A stretch of 64,000 bases of DNA from Epiperipatus broadwayi (lineage: Eukaryota; Onychophora; Udeonychophora; Euonychophora; Peripatidae): the NCBI GenBank assembly GCA_028023455.1, contig JAQFVV010006735.1, positions 310,001 through 374,000 of the forward strand, written 5' to 3'. The notes beneath the pieces are model-generated. The model worked only from the letters and a program-made list of their open reading frames with translations. It had not been told where the DNA came from and ran no database searches. The translations under genes and the position numbers were made by a program. Shown one piece after another: positions 1 through 13,153 of this stretch (positions are counted from its first letter, which is position 1; every line of letters starts with the position of its first letter).

Positions 1-654
1 ATATATTTAATTAGTTTTTTAAATAATAAAACTTAAATTAACAAATAGATTGATTTTACCAGTATAGAAATAATAGGAATATCTAGCAATTACTAAATTT
101 TAACAATTCTCCACGGTAATTTAAATACGTCAGATTAAAATAATTACTACTTTTATTATAATTTTAAATTACCAATGATATAATTACGATCTAATTATTA
201 TTTAACAACTACTAATTTTTAAAATGGTGTTAAAAATAAAATAATTACTACTTCATTATTGTAAAAAATGAGAATAATTTCTGCACTCAATAAATAAATT
301 ATTATTTTAAATTCTTTTCCATCTATAGGTAAATATTCTTTATGTTATAAGTTTACTTAAGTTATTACTAAGACTTTTCAAACTGTTTTTGATGCAGACT
401 GAATGTCTTTGCTCGATGTATAATAACTTATTGCCTAAGCATTAGAAAACAACTTGGAAAATAAACTTATTTTATTGATGATAGTTTTAAAAGGAAAGCG
501 ATTATTATCATTATTAGTGTAATAAATTATTTGTTTATAGACTTCTCTTAGATTATATAATACTAATAATTTTGCGAACTTTGAAAGCGCTTAGCGTAAC
601 CATATAAATAACTGAAACACACAGGCTTATTATATAACTGGGTCTATATATGTA

Positions 655-935
655 ATATATAGGGTATATGAGCACAGACTCTTCACACTATCTCATAACA
701 CTGATACACTTGAACACATATATGTTGAAAAGATAAATAATCACCAATATACTACGTATTTCATGCTAAAACAGCAATCATCAGTTGGTCTAGATTACCA
801 TCTCTACACATATATACTATAAGTGCTCAGATATATATTAAGATAACCAATCCTCATACTTTAATGGATAGGCTTCAATCTACTCCACACTCCAACTCTT
901 CAACCGTCCACCCAATTGAAAATCTGAAGTTGGAA
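655..935 (+). repeat. Interspersed repeat family 1, copy A
   Basis: It shares ordered blocks with copies at 18.0, 20.3, 25.8, 29.2 and 29.6 kb: AAGATAAATAATCACC, a TTTCATGCTAAA-type block, CAGTTGGT, CAGTGCTCAG-type text, ATATTAAGATA and CTTCAATC-ACTCCA. No coding potential is seen. It is probably a non-autonomous retroposon, class unresolved. Confidence 0.75.
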
Positions 936-968
936 ACTTCTCTAACAAGCGTGTTAGAGAAATAAGCA

Positions 969-1089
969 AATAAGAGTGGCTATCTTATTTCCAACTTCAT
1001 ATGATAATTTATGAGCAATCCAGTACATAAAATACCACGTGAGTTCAGAAATAATATGAGAGTTTGGAAATAAGATAGCCACTCTTATT
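969..1089. repeat. Short inverted repeat (hairpin)
   Basis: The arms at 969-1002 and 1051-1089 are reverse complements around the core AAGAGTGGCTATCTTATTT, with a spacer of about 48 bp. The right arm overlaps the start of a direct repeat unit. Confidence 0.75.
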
Positions 1090-1457
1090 CCTTAAAGACT
1101 TTATTTTGTGGCTGAAGTGAGAGTATCGTTACAGTTTTATCATCTTGCTTAAATGATGCTGATAGGGAGGTTTATAGAATATTACATAATTTAATATTGT
1201 CTAATAATGACAGAAAGTAAATTTTAATATTTCATGAGTGCTAATAAGAATATTAAATTAAGAAATAGATTTAAAGTGAATGATTTTTATAGTCCTGCTC
1301 TCATTTCTAGACACTTAAAATTGACTCATAAATTACATTGTGATGTTGGAAATGAGATGGCCATTTTTATTTCCTTAAAGACTTTGTCTTGTAGCTGGGC
1401 AAGAGTATGCCTACATTTTTATTACCTTGTTTAAACAATGCTAGTGTGGAGGTTTGC
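1062..1457 (+). repeat. Pair of ~113-bp direct repeats
   Basis: Units at 1062-1174 and 1345-1457 align over their whole length. Both contain TCCTTAAAGACTTT, then a GTGGCTG/GTAGCTG block, then a CTTG-TTAAA block, ending in GGAGGTTT. They are about 75% alike by eye and may be two copies of one old element. Confidence 0.7.
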
Positions 1458-2082
1458 TTGCCTTCTAAATAGTAGTTATTATTTTTAAATAAAATAATAA
1501 AAATATTTCAAATATCAAAATTATGATTTGTTAATGATAGATATGAAACAATGACTATAAAAAATGATATGTTCATGTATATCTATAGTTATAGTTTTGA
1601 GATTAAAGAAATTAGTATGATGAAACATTGGAAAAATGAAATATGTTTAAACAATGAATATAGAATATATTTAATAATATTGGAGACAAAAATAATTACA
1701 TTGAAGTTATGTTATATTCTGTATCAATGTATTTTATATCACTTGTAAACTACCTAAAAACATGTAAATAAACAAAAAATAAAAACATTAATATTTATAA
1801 GTTTAGTACATTTTACAATAGGACAACAATGAATTTTTTTTATTATCTCTGAGTGCTTTATGTTATCATGATTATTAATCATGTTTCCTTGACATTCACT
1901 AAAAATATCATAACATCTTGAAAGATAATGATAATGCTGATAATGAGATTATTATTTTATTGGAAAAATTGTTGAAGAAAAAAGATATTGTCCATAGTTT
2001 ATTTAACTGTGATGACTGTTTGATATTTTGCTGTTCATATTATTTTAAATTTTTAAAAAAAAAAAAAAGGTACAGTAAGTTT

Positions 2083-2511
<429 letters not shown>

Positions 2512-2910
2512 TGAAAGAAGATGAATGATTGAGTAAACATATACCCAATAAATATATACATAAAAGTGCACTCTCAATTTAAATTTTAATTTATATTAGC
2601 ATGCTGTATAAAAAGTAAAATATCTGTATTATGTATATTCATGTTAAAAAATATTGCACCTGTGCAGTTTAGTAAAATTAAAGCTTGTCAATAAAATATA
2701 AGTTATTATCCATGATGTCCCATGTACATAATAGTAGCTCAGAATGAAATATACTGGATATGCAAATTATTGTATTTTCAGTTTTTTTTTTTTTTAGTAT
2801 TTATTGTTTAGAATATATACCATAATGTTTGGAAGGGTGATTGAAATATTTTGTATTTGAATTTTTAAATAGAAATATGCACTGGGATATATATAAATAT
2901 ATATATATAT

Positions 2911-3254
2911 AAATTATAACTTTTTGCCCTGTACCACATATTATTTTCCATTAAACACTGATATTTCGATGAATTAGTATCCACCATTATCAAGGTTAAC
3001 TTTTGAAAGAAAAATCGTTAGATCTCAAATAATAACGTGACTGTGTGCGAGATGAGAAATGAGATTCAACTTGAAGTAGTTCAGCATTCATAATATGAGA
3101 CTTACAAAAATGTTTATTTCCCTCAGTATTTTCACCTATTAATAATGATAATATTAATAATAAATATTAATATTTAATATTGATAATGGTGGATGCTAGT
3201 CCATCAAAATATCAGTGTTTAATATACATGGATCAGCCCAAAAAGTTATAATTT
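2911..3254. repeat. Foldback repeat, ~80-bp arms
   Basis: Arms at 2911-2993 and 3180-3254 are inverted copies, sharing the block AAACACTGATATTT and the block TGGTGGAT and its complement. TA-rich runs lie just outside both ends. There is no ORF inside. It looks like a MITE-like or retroelement-end foldback. Confidence 0.75.
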
Positions 3255-3747
3255 ATCTACATCATAAAACTGTGAAAACATTAAATATATATATATATAT
3301 CTTGTGTGTTAAAAAATCAAGAAACTAATCATGTTGAATGAAATTAGCAGGTTTTCTGTTTTGATTGTCATTATGACTATGCATGGTAAACAAGATTGTT
3401 TGTAAATGTTATAACATTATATGAAATCTTTATATATCACTATTTTAACTTTTAGTTCAAGTTAAAATGTAAAATTTGAATCTTATTTAAATTTATTTTC
3501 TTTCCTTATCCATTTTTATGTAGTATTTAATTTTGCTTTTTTTTATAAGAAAATCTAAAATATAATGAAACTTTGACGTCATTCTTTCATTAAATAATTA
3601 ATTATTAATACTTAGTGGGAAGTATATAATGAGATAACATTTATAATTAATTATAGATATTAAATAATTTATTATAAATCTACTTTAACTACAATAAAAA
3701 GCAAATCAATTTATCTATTTAGGTGTCTATTATCTGTTTAATTATAT

Positions 3748-4176
<429 letters not shown>

Positions 4177-4731
4177 CTTATCTAAGAACCATTTATCAGT
4201 TATTTATTTGTCTATCTTTTTTTACCTATCTATATTTATCTATCAATCCATCCACTCACCTACCTATCCTTCTATTTAGTTGTCTATCATGTAAATATTT
4301 ATCTATCAGTCTACCATCTGCCTATATCTGAATGACAACTTATTTGTTATTGATGGTGATTCAAATATTATTTATAAAAATTTGGAGTGCAATATATTTA
4401 ATTTCTTTTTTATTATTATTCTCAGAACAAATGCCACTAAAACATTATGTCTTTCATCATTTTTATGTGTTTTATATTTTCTAATATTATTCATTTATCG
4501 TCTCAATCAACTAATAGTACTGCTTCTTTTCATTACTATGATTTGAGAACTTTCTTAATCCAAATAATTATTTATGATAATTATCTCATTTTCAAATAAA
4601 AGATTATTTGATAACTTTTAAATTTCTTCATTATTCTCAAGGAAGTAGATACTTTAAACAAAAAAGTATTTATTGTCCTCTTTTTTTTCTTCCTCATAAA
4701 ATTGTTATTGTCTTTGGCACTCATTTCATTA

Positions 4732-5378
4732 CAATATATATATATATATATATTGCAGAAGAAAACTATTTTTTATACCTATTCTATAAAATAGACATAC
4801 CCTATTCTTTCAATAAATGTTTTAAAAGCATAGATAGTTCACCTATGCCTCTTTAAATAAACTAATAGATATTGACCATGCTTGAATTTAGGGCTTGGTC
4901 TTTTTGTAAACCTCAGTTTTGAATCTGCATATTACATGCTCAATTCACATTATATGTCACAGGAAAGAGAAAGTTTTTTTTTATTTTTAACTATCTGTGA
5001 CACTGAACTTTCTTATTTGGCATATGTGTAACGATTTGATAATATAGTAATTTATAAACATATGAAATTCAAAATAAATACATACAAAATGTATATAAAG
5101 AAAAGCTTGGTTTAATCTATACATATAAAATATTATGAAAAAAAAGTACTATTCTCACATATACATACTATAAAACTAGGCTTCCAATAAAATCAATCCC
5201 TAAATTCAAGCACATTGAATAAATGTTAGTTTATTTAAAGAATAAGCTCTGAACATAGGTGGAGCACCTATGCTTTTAAAACATTAATGGGAAACAATCT
5301 ATTTTATAGTACATGTATGAAGAATAATTTCTTTCCACAGTATTTCATATATATATAAATCAATGTATTATCAATTAT

Positions 5379-5384
<6 letters not shown>
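4732..5384. repeat. Foldback repeat upstream of Penelope-like element
   Basis: Arms at 4732-4893 and about 5198-5384 are diverged inverted copies. Shared blocks include TTGAATTTAGGG/CCCTAAATTCAA, TAGTTTATTTAAAG and ACCTATG. The outer ends run into TA arrays. A Penelope-like ORF starts about 100 bp downstream, the same order seen at 34.6-35.7 kb. Confidence 0.75.
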
Positions 5385-5414
<30 letters not shown>

Positions 5415-5421
5415 ATATATG

Positions 5422-5461
<40 letters not shown>
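5376..5461. repeat. TA arrays forming two palindromes
   Basis: A TA tract bounded by TTGCA/TGCAA is followed by a second TA tract bounded by GTATTTTCTAA and its complement. Both could extrude as hairpins. Confidence 0.85.
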
Positions 5462-5465
<4 letters not shown>

Positions 5466-5482
5466 CATATGAAGAAAATATT

Positions 5483-6467
5483 TTGAAAAATGAATATTAT
5501 CAGAAAAATATTACTTTATACAATCAATATGTTGATGATGCTTTTGTTTGTGAAAAGCCAAATGCTATTAATGATTTGTTTAATGAATTAAATAATATAA
5601 AGGGCTTAAAATGGATTAAAACAGATGAAAATCCAATGAGTGTTCAATTTTTAGATCTCAAGATAACTAGAAACAAAGATAAACTGGATTACTATATGAC
5701 TCTTAAACCAATAGCAAAAAGAGGATATATTTCATATGAATCAAAAGAACCAATGTCACATAAAATGGCAGGTTTGAAGTCCTTCTTATTTAGAAATGAT
5801 AACCTTTGTAAATATGCATCAGATAAAAACAAAAATATTGAAATTTATTATAATGAATTGTTATATGTTAGATATAATTATGATTGTGTTTATTATATAC
5901 TGTTAAAATTTTTAACTCTAAATATAAAAATAATATTAATAATAATGTTAATTCTTCTGATAAAAATTTTTGGATATCAATACCATATATTTCAAAACAA
6001 CTGGCAAGTTTCATTAAGAAAATTTATAAAAGTATATGTGATATTGCATTTTATGTACCACCTACATTAAATAAATTAATAAATAATTCAAAAGATAAGA
6101 CTTTATTGTCAAATAAAAATTGTATCTTTTACAAATAGACATGTAGGTGTGGCAGTGGATACATAGGTGAATTGAGGTGCACATTGGAAAAAAGAACAAA
6201 GGAGCACTTGTTATTATTAAAAAGGGTTCAAATACAAAACAAAATTATAAAAATAATGATAATTTATCAGCTTCTATCTTTTATGACCATAATAAATCAT
6301 GTATGTATGGTTTTGATTTTAATTATAGTAACATAAAAATATTGAAAACTGAAAGAAATAATAATAAAAGAAAAATTAAAGAAGCGATGTTAATATATAA
6401 ATACAAAAAAGATTTAATTAATAAGCAAGCAGCAAACGTTAAGATCACGGAATTATGGAAAAGTTGA
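5483..6467 (+). pseudogene. Penelope-like retroelement, 5'-truncated and frameshifted (RT + GIY-YIG)
   Basis: The first block encodes the end of a reverse transcriptase: the palm motif YVDD (codons at 5528-5539), then FLDLKITRN, as in Penelope-like elements. After a frameshift near 5890 the linker reads IPYISKQLASF...LNKLINNSKDKT, matching the usual RT-endonuclease connector. A stop at 6136-6138 is followed in the same frame by CRCGSGYIGEL and KRTKEHL, the start of a GIY-YIG nuclease. Another shift leads to the nuclease tail, with NIKILKTERNNNKRKIKEA and LINKQ up to 6467. There is no ATG at the 5' end, which abuts a TA array. The element is dead: at least two frameshifts and one stop. Family knowledge: Penelope-like elements use a GIY-YIG nuclease for insertion. 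Confidence 0.85.
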
Positions 6468-6505
6468 CATCATGGAATTATGGAAAAGCTGATATTTTAG
6501 AAGTA

Positions 6506-6547
6506 TTAGTTGACAAAAACTACAAAGATAGCTGAAAGCGCTTCTAA
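6506..6547 (+). ncRNA. Hammerhead-ribozyme-like relic after the Penelope nuclease
   Basis: TTAG (stem I) is followed by TTGACAA, a decayed CUGAUGA box. Then come AACTA/TAGCT (stem II with one mismatch), GAAA, the self-complementary AGCGCT (minimal stem III), T at the cleavage position, and CTAA closing stem I. The same order occurs at 35.0 kb. The catalytic box is mutated, so activity is unlikely. Confidence 0.5.
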
Positions 6548-7509
6548 GTGACGGTTATAGATATATTTTTATAAACTTTTAAATACTGTATTTTCTAATA
6601 TTTATTTATAAATTTACGTATATTATTTTGAAAAAATACAGACATCGATTTGTAATATTATATATATACACATACACACGATAATTAGTAATTTTGTGCT
6701 ATGTGGCATTTAATTGCCTTAGATAAGAGTATTGCTTTTCTTCTCCAATGTTGTTTGTTTGCAGAGTGATTATAAAGTTGTCTTTGTTCTGCAGTAAACT
6801 GTTTGATAACATTTTATCTTATATATATACAGATTTAACCCAACTTACGCAAAATTGATAAAAAAAAAAAACGGATTTATTTGACAAGTTATTCTAACTG
6901 GCTTAATCAATATTGCAAATATGTTTGTTTTTTTTTTAATTTGTTTGTTTTAATTGTGCATTTGCTCTGCAATATTATAAATATTTTGATGATGTTGATA
7001 TTATTTAAAACTATTAAAAAGATTATTTTGGCGATAGTTATTATGTAATATCAGCAATATTTTCTGAAATATTACTACTGTTATGATTCGATCTCAAATC
7101 TTTCTTAGCACTATTCTAAAAATTGCAAACTATTGACGTTTAATTTACTCTTCTGTTTTTTCTTCACTGAATTTAGAGGTATTTATAAGTTTTTAAAAAT
7201 AATTATCGATTATATTATTTAACTTCTAAAACAAGTCAGTAAGCTTATTAAATTCTTTCAAAACTTAGATAACTTGTCAACCATCTTTAATCCTGGAGGA
7301 AAAGTGTAAGTGGTTATAAATAGTCTTTATATTGTTGTGAGTGAAACACTTTATTATACTATTTTTGTAATATATATATTCTGTTCATTATCAAGATATA
7401 TAAACTTGTAAAAATCTTCAAACTAATATAGATTAAATTCCTTTATTTTACATTGTTTATATATATTATATGTAAATTAATTATAAAATGGAATTACTGT
7501 TACTTAAAA
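6548..7509. other. AT-rich DNA without recognisable feature
   Basis: Only short poly-A/T runs and TA stretches are visible. No ORF above noise, no clear repeat structure. Confidence 0.6.
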
Positions 7510-7868
7510 GAAGTTAAATCTATAGCCAAGGTGTATTGATATGCACGCAACCAATGACATAGTTCTGCAGACTGAATAAAAATAATAGCAAACCTGTCCA
7601 AGCTACAAATTTTGATGCAACCAATCAGATGTTGTTCTGCAGACTGAATGAAAACAATAGAAAACCTTTCCAAGTTTACTACTTTTGATTAAAGCAATGA
7701 ATCAGATATGGTTCTGCAAGCTGAATAAAAACAGTAGCAAACCTGTTCAAGTGATGACTGTTGATTAGTGATAGCTTGAATAGGTTTGCTATTATTTTCA
7801 TTCACCCTGCAGAACCACATCTGATTGGTTGTTGCACATCAATATATCTTGACTGTGGATTTAACTTC
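7510..7868. repeat. Foldback element with three tandem units in one arm
   Basis: Outer ends GAAGTTAAATC and GGATTTAACTTC are inverted. Inside the left arm, three ~74-bp direct units (7542-7615, 7616-7689, 7690-7764) each carry GTTCTGCA...CTGAAT...AATAG.AAACCT. One inverted copy of the unit follows at about 7775-7850, with TTTGCTATTATTTTCATTCA and CTGCAGAACCACATCTGATT. No coding sequence. Confidence 0.85.
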
Positions 7869-8774
7869 GTATATATAATGGTGATCCCATTTACTAATTA
7901 ATTTATATCTATATTAACCATTAAAAATATTAAATTTGAATTTCAAAAAGTAGTAAACTACAATTACAATAACAAAATATTACTGTTTGGCCAAAGTATT
8001 TTTATTGTGAGTTTTTCCAGCACGCCTTCAGGAAAGAAATTTAGCAACACTTAAATGCCAATTGCTAAGTAGTGAGAGTTTGAGTGATTTTATATTTTGG
8101 TTTTACTTTCTAATTAAGAATAGGTAGATATTTATTTACTGTGTAATTGTGGATGGTAATATAGAATGATTGTGGAACTACCTAAAATAATATTAAGTCT
8201 AATAAAAACCGAAAAAATTCAAGCATACCCTGATAAAATTTGTGATAATTGTAAAGTTGTTGTGCATTTTCACATCAGATATAATACTGGGCTACTTTAT
8301 ACATAGACAGATTAAAGTTGGTGAGATTACTAACTTTCATGTCTAGGTTTGGGACTAAAAATTATCAAGACGTTTTTTTTTTCAAGACACTAAAACGTAA
8401 GTTGAGTTTTTTTGAAAGTAAGATGAGTATATATATTTGTTTAGATTCATAAATATTTACTTATAAACTACTGAAAATTTAACAAAATTATAAACCTTCC
8501 CAAATATGTAAAATTGTCAATCAAAAAAAATTGATGATTGAGGGCAGATAGTATTAAAAATCCCCGAGTTTAGGATTTAAGAAGCTATTTAATGAGGTGT
8601 TATATTTGACTATTTACATCTATAAGTCACTTTCATAAAAAGAAAGACTGCATGTGTTAGAAAAACTACTATGAATTAAATAGAATGCATGTCTGATTTA
8701 GTAAAGTTAGATGGAAAGATAAAAACATAATGAAATGTCTTTTATTATAAATAAAACATATACTATTATATGAT

Positions 8775-8844
8775 GTAAATAAAGTAAGTTTTGGCTTAAA
8801 CCGTGTGTTATTCACATGGTTTAGCCCCAAAACTGCTTTATTTA
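8775..8844. repeat. Compact hairpin (33-bp arms)
   Basis: GTAAATAAAG...TTTTGG..TAAACC.TGTG at 8775-8807 is mirrored at 8813-8844 across a 5-base loop, with a few mismatches. No poly-U run follows in a way that suggests a functional terminator. Confidence 0.8.
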
Positions 8845-9128
8845 CAATATATATATATATATTATTTTAATTTTAATATTTTCATGGATAAATAATAAAT
8901 TCATAGTATTATTCCCAGGAGCTTCCATATAATGAAAATATAATAGCTAAATAGTTAATGTTTCAATACAATAATAAATACTTTTCTGGAGCTTTTTTTT
9001 TTCTCAAATCATAAGAACGTGTGTAATGAGATTTTAAAATGTTATTTTTTCCATTGTTATTTCCTTATCATTCTTAAATTCTATTGGTTGAGAAGTTTTA
9101 AAAATATTTTATCATCCAGTAGCTTTTT

Positions 9129-9409
9129 TCAAATATTATTGATTTTCTTTAATTCACACTTTTCATTTATTTTCTTAGACTTTTTTAAAATCTCTATATC
9201 TTCCCTTAGCAGTCTTTGGTCGTATAGTATTTTTTTTTCCAGATTATATGTTTTATTAAAATTAATATCATGGTTTGTTAATTTAATGAGTGAATAAATG
9301 ACTGATGAATTAGATTTTTCTCTAACTACCAAAATATGTTCTTACATTTTATGTTTATTCTATGACTGGTCTGTCCAATGTATGAATGTAAACAAACTCC
9401 ACATGGAGT
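9129..9409 (-). pseudogene. Penelope-like GIY-YIG nuclease relic
   Basis: On the minus strand, 9409-9350 reads TPCGVCLHSYIGQTSHR, the CxxC...YIG start of a Penelope-type GIY-YIG nuclease. After a frameshift, 9332-9129 reads ILVVREKSNSS, then TNHDINFNK and LLREDIEILKKSKKINEKCE, which fits the middle and end of the same domain (a His-rich stretch, then the L-R-E-x-I-E-I block). Upstream sequence (9410 to about 9700) is too decayed to read as RT. It is oriented opposite to the copy at 5.5 kb. Confidence 0.65.
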
Positions 9410-9699
9410 TTATAATATTTTATTATAAATATTTTTATTTACTATGGATTAGAAAGTCAACAAATAATTCTTTGTTCAATCCCAATTGGGATATTTATAT
9501 TTAACTTGAAATAAAAGTGTGGGGGTCCAGAATGCTTTGTTGTTAAAAGTAGTGATTGAATTAATTAATTTTCTGAACACTTCACATTGCAATTTCAAAA
9601 ATTAATATAAAAAGTGTAATTGTGGTTAAAGAAACAATTAATCCATGGTATATAAAAGTATTTATGATAATTTTTATAAGCTATTTTTGATTTTTAGTA

Positions 9700-10640
9700 T
9701 TTGGATTTTTTTGCAATTATTCTATTCAAGATTTAAAATGGAGATTAAAACTCATCACAGTTAAGATCATGTATAATATTGTTTTCTTTATGAAAAAAAT
9801 ATTTTTTTAAAAAAATGAACAAACAAGAGAAAGAATTTCATACATATTTTTTAAAAGAAAATTTTTAGAATCAAAATGAATTAAGATTTGTTTTTATTAG
9901 ATTTGTTTTTATTTCTAATTAAAATGATTGCTAAAGCACTATCCTTTCATATAAATCCCTAAAAACTTACTGAACTGATGTCAACATATTTCAAATGCCA
10001 TCTGCCAACATCTCTATAATAAACAAATGAAGACACTATCCTGAAATACCTTATTAGCATATTGTATTGTCATCAATTTTTAAAATGCTAACAAAATTTG
10101 AAGATAATCCATTTGATAGAAGTATAATTAATTTTTGATCTCAAAAGAATTTATAACTTACATAAAATTGTTAAAGACTGATTATAATAGAAAATTGAGA
10201 TTAATTGCATTCCTTCTCCATTTTTGTTGTGAGGAATAATTGGAAGAATGATAATATAAAATAAGCTAAATAACACTTTACAATAATTATAGAAGATTTT
10301 AACTCAAGAATTTAAAATTATTTAAAAGTTAAAAGTACACGGAGTAAATTAGAATATAAAGAGATAAGTGAAAAGTGGCATAAACTTGGAAATACTGCAA
10401 CAAAAAAATGTATATCAAATCATGCAAAAAAATATTATCATGAAAGTATTCAAAGAAAGTTAAAGCACATTTACATTTTGAAACATTAAATAAATATTTT
10501 AAAGATTGTTATTTGTTTAGCAGATTTAACACAGAAAGAGTTTTTGATTGGTTATGTGTAAGGTATATGTTAATGTAACATTAAAAAATTGAAGTTGATT
10601 TTGCATATACATAACTTTTTATAATAACATATAATATAGC
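9700..10640. other. Unclassified AT-rich segment, possible decayed element
   Basis: Part of this stretch (10370-10560) weakly resembles 12080-12260: both carry a block like AG.AGATT.AACA.AGAAA followed by TTGA.T and TGTAAG.TATATGTTA. This suggests two old copies of one element. No intact ORF supports an identity. Confidence 0.35.
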
Positions 10641-10918
10641 ATGTCCATACAACAATTGCCTCACATCATATTATGGGAAAACGAAGGCAACATTACACAC
10701 AAGACTCTCACAGCATACTTATGCTTACAACAAAGCACAAACAGATCCCACACACACCTTCATCTTTGCATAGCATAGCACTCCACAGGACACCAGCACA
10801 TTCCAGACAGCCCTCAAATCGTATACAAAGGGCATCATGGGTTAAAGAGAAAGATCAAAGAATTTTGCACACAGCTTTGATAATGACGGTATTCCTTCGA
10901 AAGAACTCAGCTGAATAA
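10641..10918 (+). other. Locally GC-richer segment with an 81-codon ORF
   Basis: The ORF at 10673-10918 encodes a Ser/His/Thr-rich peptide with no recognisable domain. The composition differs from the flanks, so it may be a repeat fragment or an exon. I cannot support a gene. Confidence 0.2.
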
Positions 10919-13063
10919 ACTCAATGTTCGTTTATTTATTTATCGTAATTCATTTATTTGTTTAACTGATGATTTTATTTGTGTGAAATATATACCACAT
11001 ATATATTACTCATTACAAACAGGCACACAAAGCAATTATTAATTATAACTTTTTGTAATAGTTTTTATAAAAGTTTTGTGAATTAAAATAGAAATATAAA
11101 CAATAGTAAGACTAAAGAAAAATACTACGACCATTAGATTGGATAAACTTGTAAAATAGTTAATTGTAAAAATAAGATTTTAAAATTGGTACAAATATAT
11201 GAGTTATTAAAGGAAAAAAGTTGAAGATAAATACCGAAAAAGAATTACATTTAATTTTTCTTCACAAAGAAGTTTGATATTTAAAAAAAAAATTATTTAA
11301 TTTTTTCTTGAGGTCTTTAGAAGAATGAGTAAGATAAATACTTAATATTCATTTCATACATTTTTTTTGTTACAGCTATTGTTATAATGGAATAATTCTC
11401 GTAATAAATGACTATTTAAGATGAACCAGCCAGCACGATTTAATATGGATTTAAGACCAAGAAAATACCAAAATTTTCAATTTTTGTACTTTGATAATTC
11501 TTAACTGATACAACATTTAAATTTACTTAAAAACAAAATAAATGATTGCATACGTTGTATATTTAAATTTTGAAGATGTCTAGTGATGTAGATACCTATA
11601 ACTATAAATCACTTTTAAGTAAAAAGAGTGGACGGCAGATATTATATTAAATAGGATATTACCAATCATTATGATAAAGAAACAGTTGATTTGAATAATG
11701 AATATGCACTACTATCAAAACATAAATGAAATGAGATTTATTATAAATAAAGGTGAAGTACAATATTATGGAGATTGGTGATAAATCAGACAATATGGCA
11801 AAATTAGTTAGCCAACTTAATGGACTTAACCAAATGTAAATAATTTAAGTTTATGCCTTAACAAGTTCTAGTTTGGTGAAATTATTTTTTTAATGAGGAT
11901 GTACAGTAATAATTTTGATTAAGGAAACAATTTAATAAAATTGCCATGGAATATTTTAATGCTAGATATAAAAAACCATTGAATGGTAAAAATATGGAAA
12001 ATTTGGTTATAGAAATACAGAAATAAAAGATGTTATAGATTTGTGAAATTTGCAAAAAAAACAACTCTGTTAATTAAATATTTTTTTGAGGAAAATTGTA
12101 AGTGGAAATATACAAAAAAAAAACATATAAATAAAGGGACAACAAAATTAAAATATATTTTGATTAACAGGAAAAATTTATTTCAACGTAATAATGACTT
12201 AGTAGATTCAACATAGAAACTTTAATTGACTAATGAAATGTAAGATGTATGTTATTGCAAAGATAGAGAGACAAACTACTAAGAAATACAAAGTCAACCA
12301 TTGTAATATTAATTTTTCTTTCTTATATATATAATTCTTTTGTATACATGTGTACATATGTGTGCATGATTTACCAAATGAGTTTTTTTCTTGCCTTCCT
12401 TTATTTTATTTAATTGAGGACAATTTTAGGTTTGAGCCCCATAATCATCATACCTTTAGCTATCATAATAATGCTTATCAAAAGTACACTCAACTAAAAT
12501 GAAAGGAATAAACCCAGCTTATTAAAGACATATGTGCACACATATACAAAATTAACCATTGATATTTTTAAGTTTTAAAAATATTTAATAAATATAAAAT
12601 GCATCTTAAAAAGAATTTTAAAATTTTAACAGATTCAAAAATGGCTCTAAATATAACCGATATTCCATTTAAATCGACTACACATATAATTAATGCAAAA
12701 ATAGCCATTCATCAATAATTTTTTAATTTTTCAAGCAATGATAATTAAAAGTAAAAATATAAAAATACTTTTAAATGACTTATTTAAAAGAACTGACTAT
12801 TTGGAATTATGTAAAATGGTAAAAAAATAGTTAATGATGATATAATAAAACATTATTCTAGAATGGCAAGAAAAACTACATAAGAGAACAAAAGTCTCAA
12901 AACTATAAAGCAACACTTTGATATTAGAAAAAAAAGTTCTTTTACAATAATAAAAAAAGATTTCACTATTATTAAAACAAAGGATCACATCATAAAGTAT
13001 ATTGAAAAAATTCTATAAAAAATTACATAGCAATAAAAAACAAGAGAGGTATATGTTGGGAAT

Positions 13064-13065
<2 letters not shown>
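10919..13065. other. AT-rich DNA, no gene seen
   Basis: It holds A/T homopolymers and a few low-quality ORFs. 12349-12363 and 12526-12544 carry related inverted blocks (CATATGTGTGCA and its complement). The 12080-12260 part resembles 10370-10560. Confidence 0.5.

Positions 13066-13066
<1 letters not shown>

Positions 13067-13150
<84 letters not shown>
13067..13150. repeat. (AT)n array, ~84 bp
   Basis: Uninterrupted AT dinucleotides; it marks the left edge of a long repeat-poor stretch. Confidence 0.95.
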
Positions 13151-13153
<3 letters not shown>

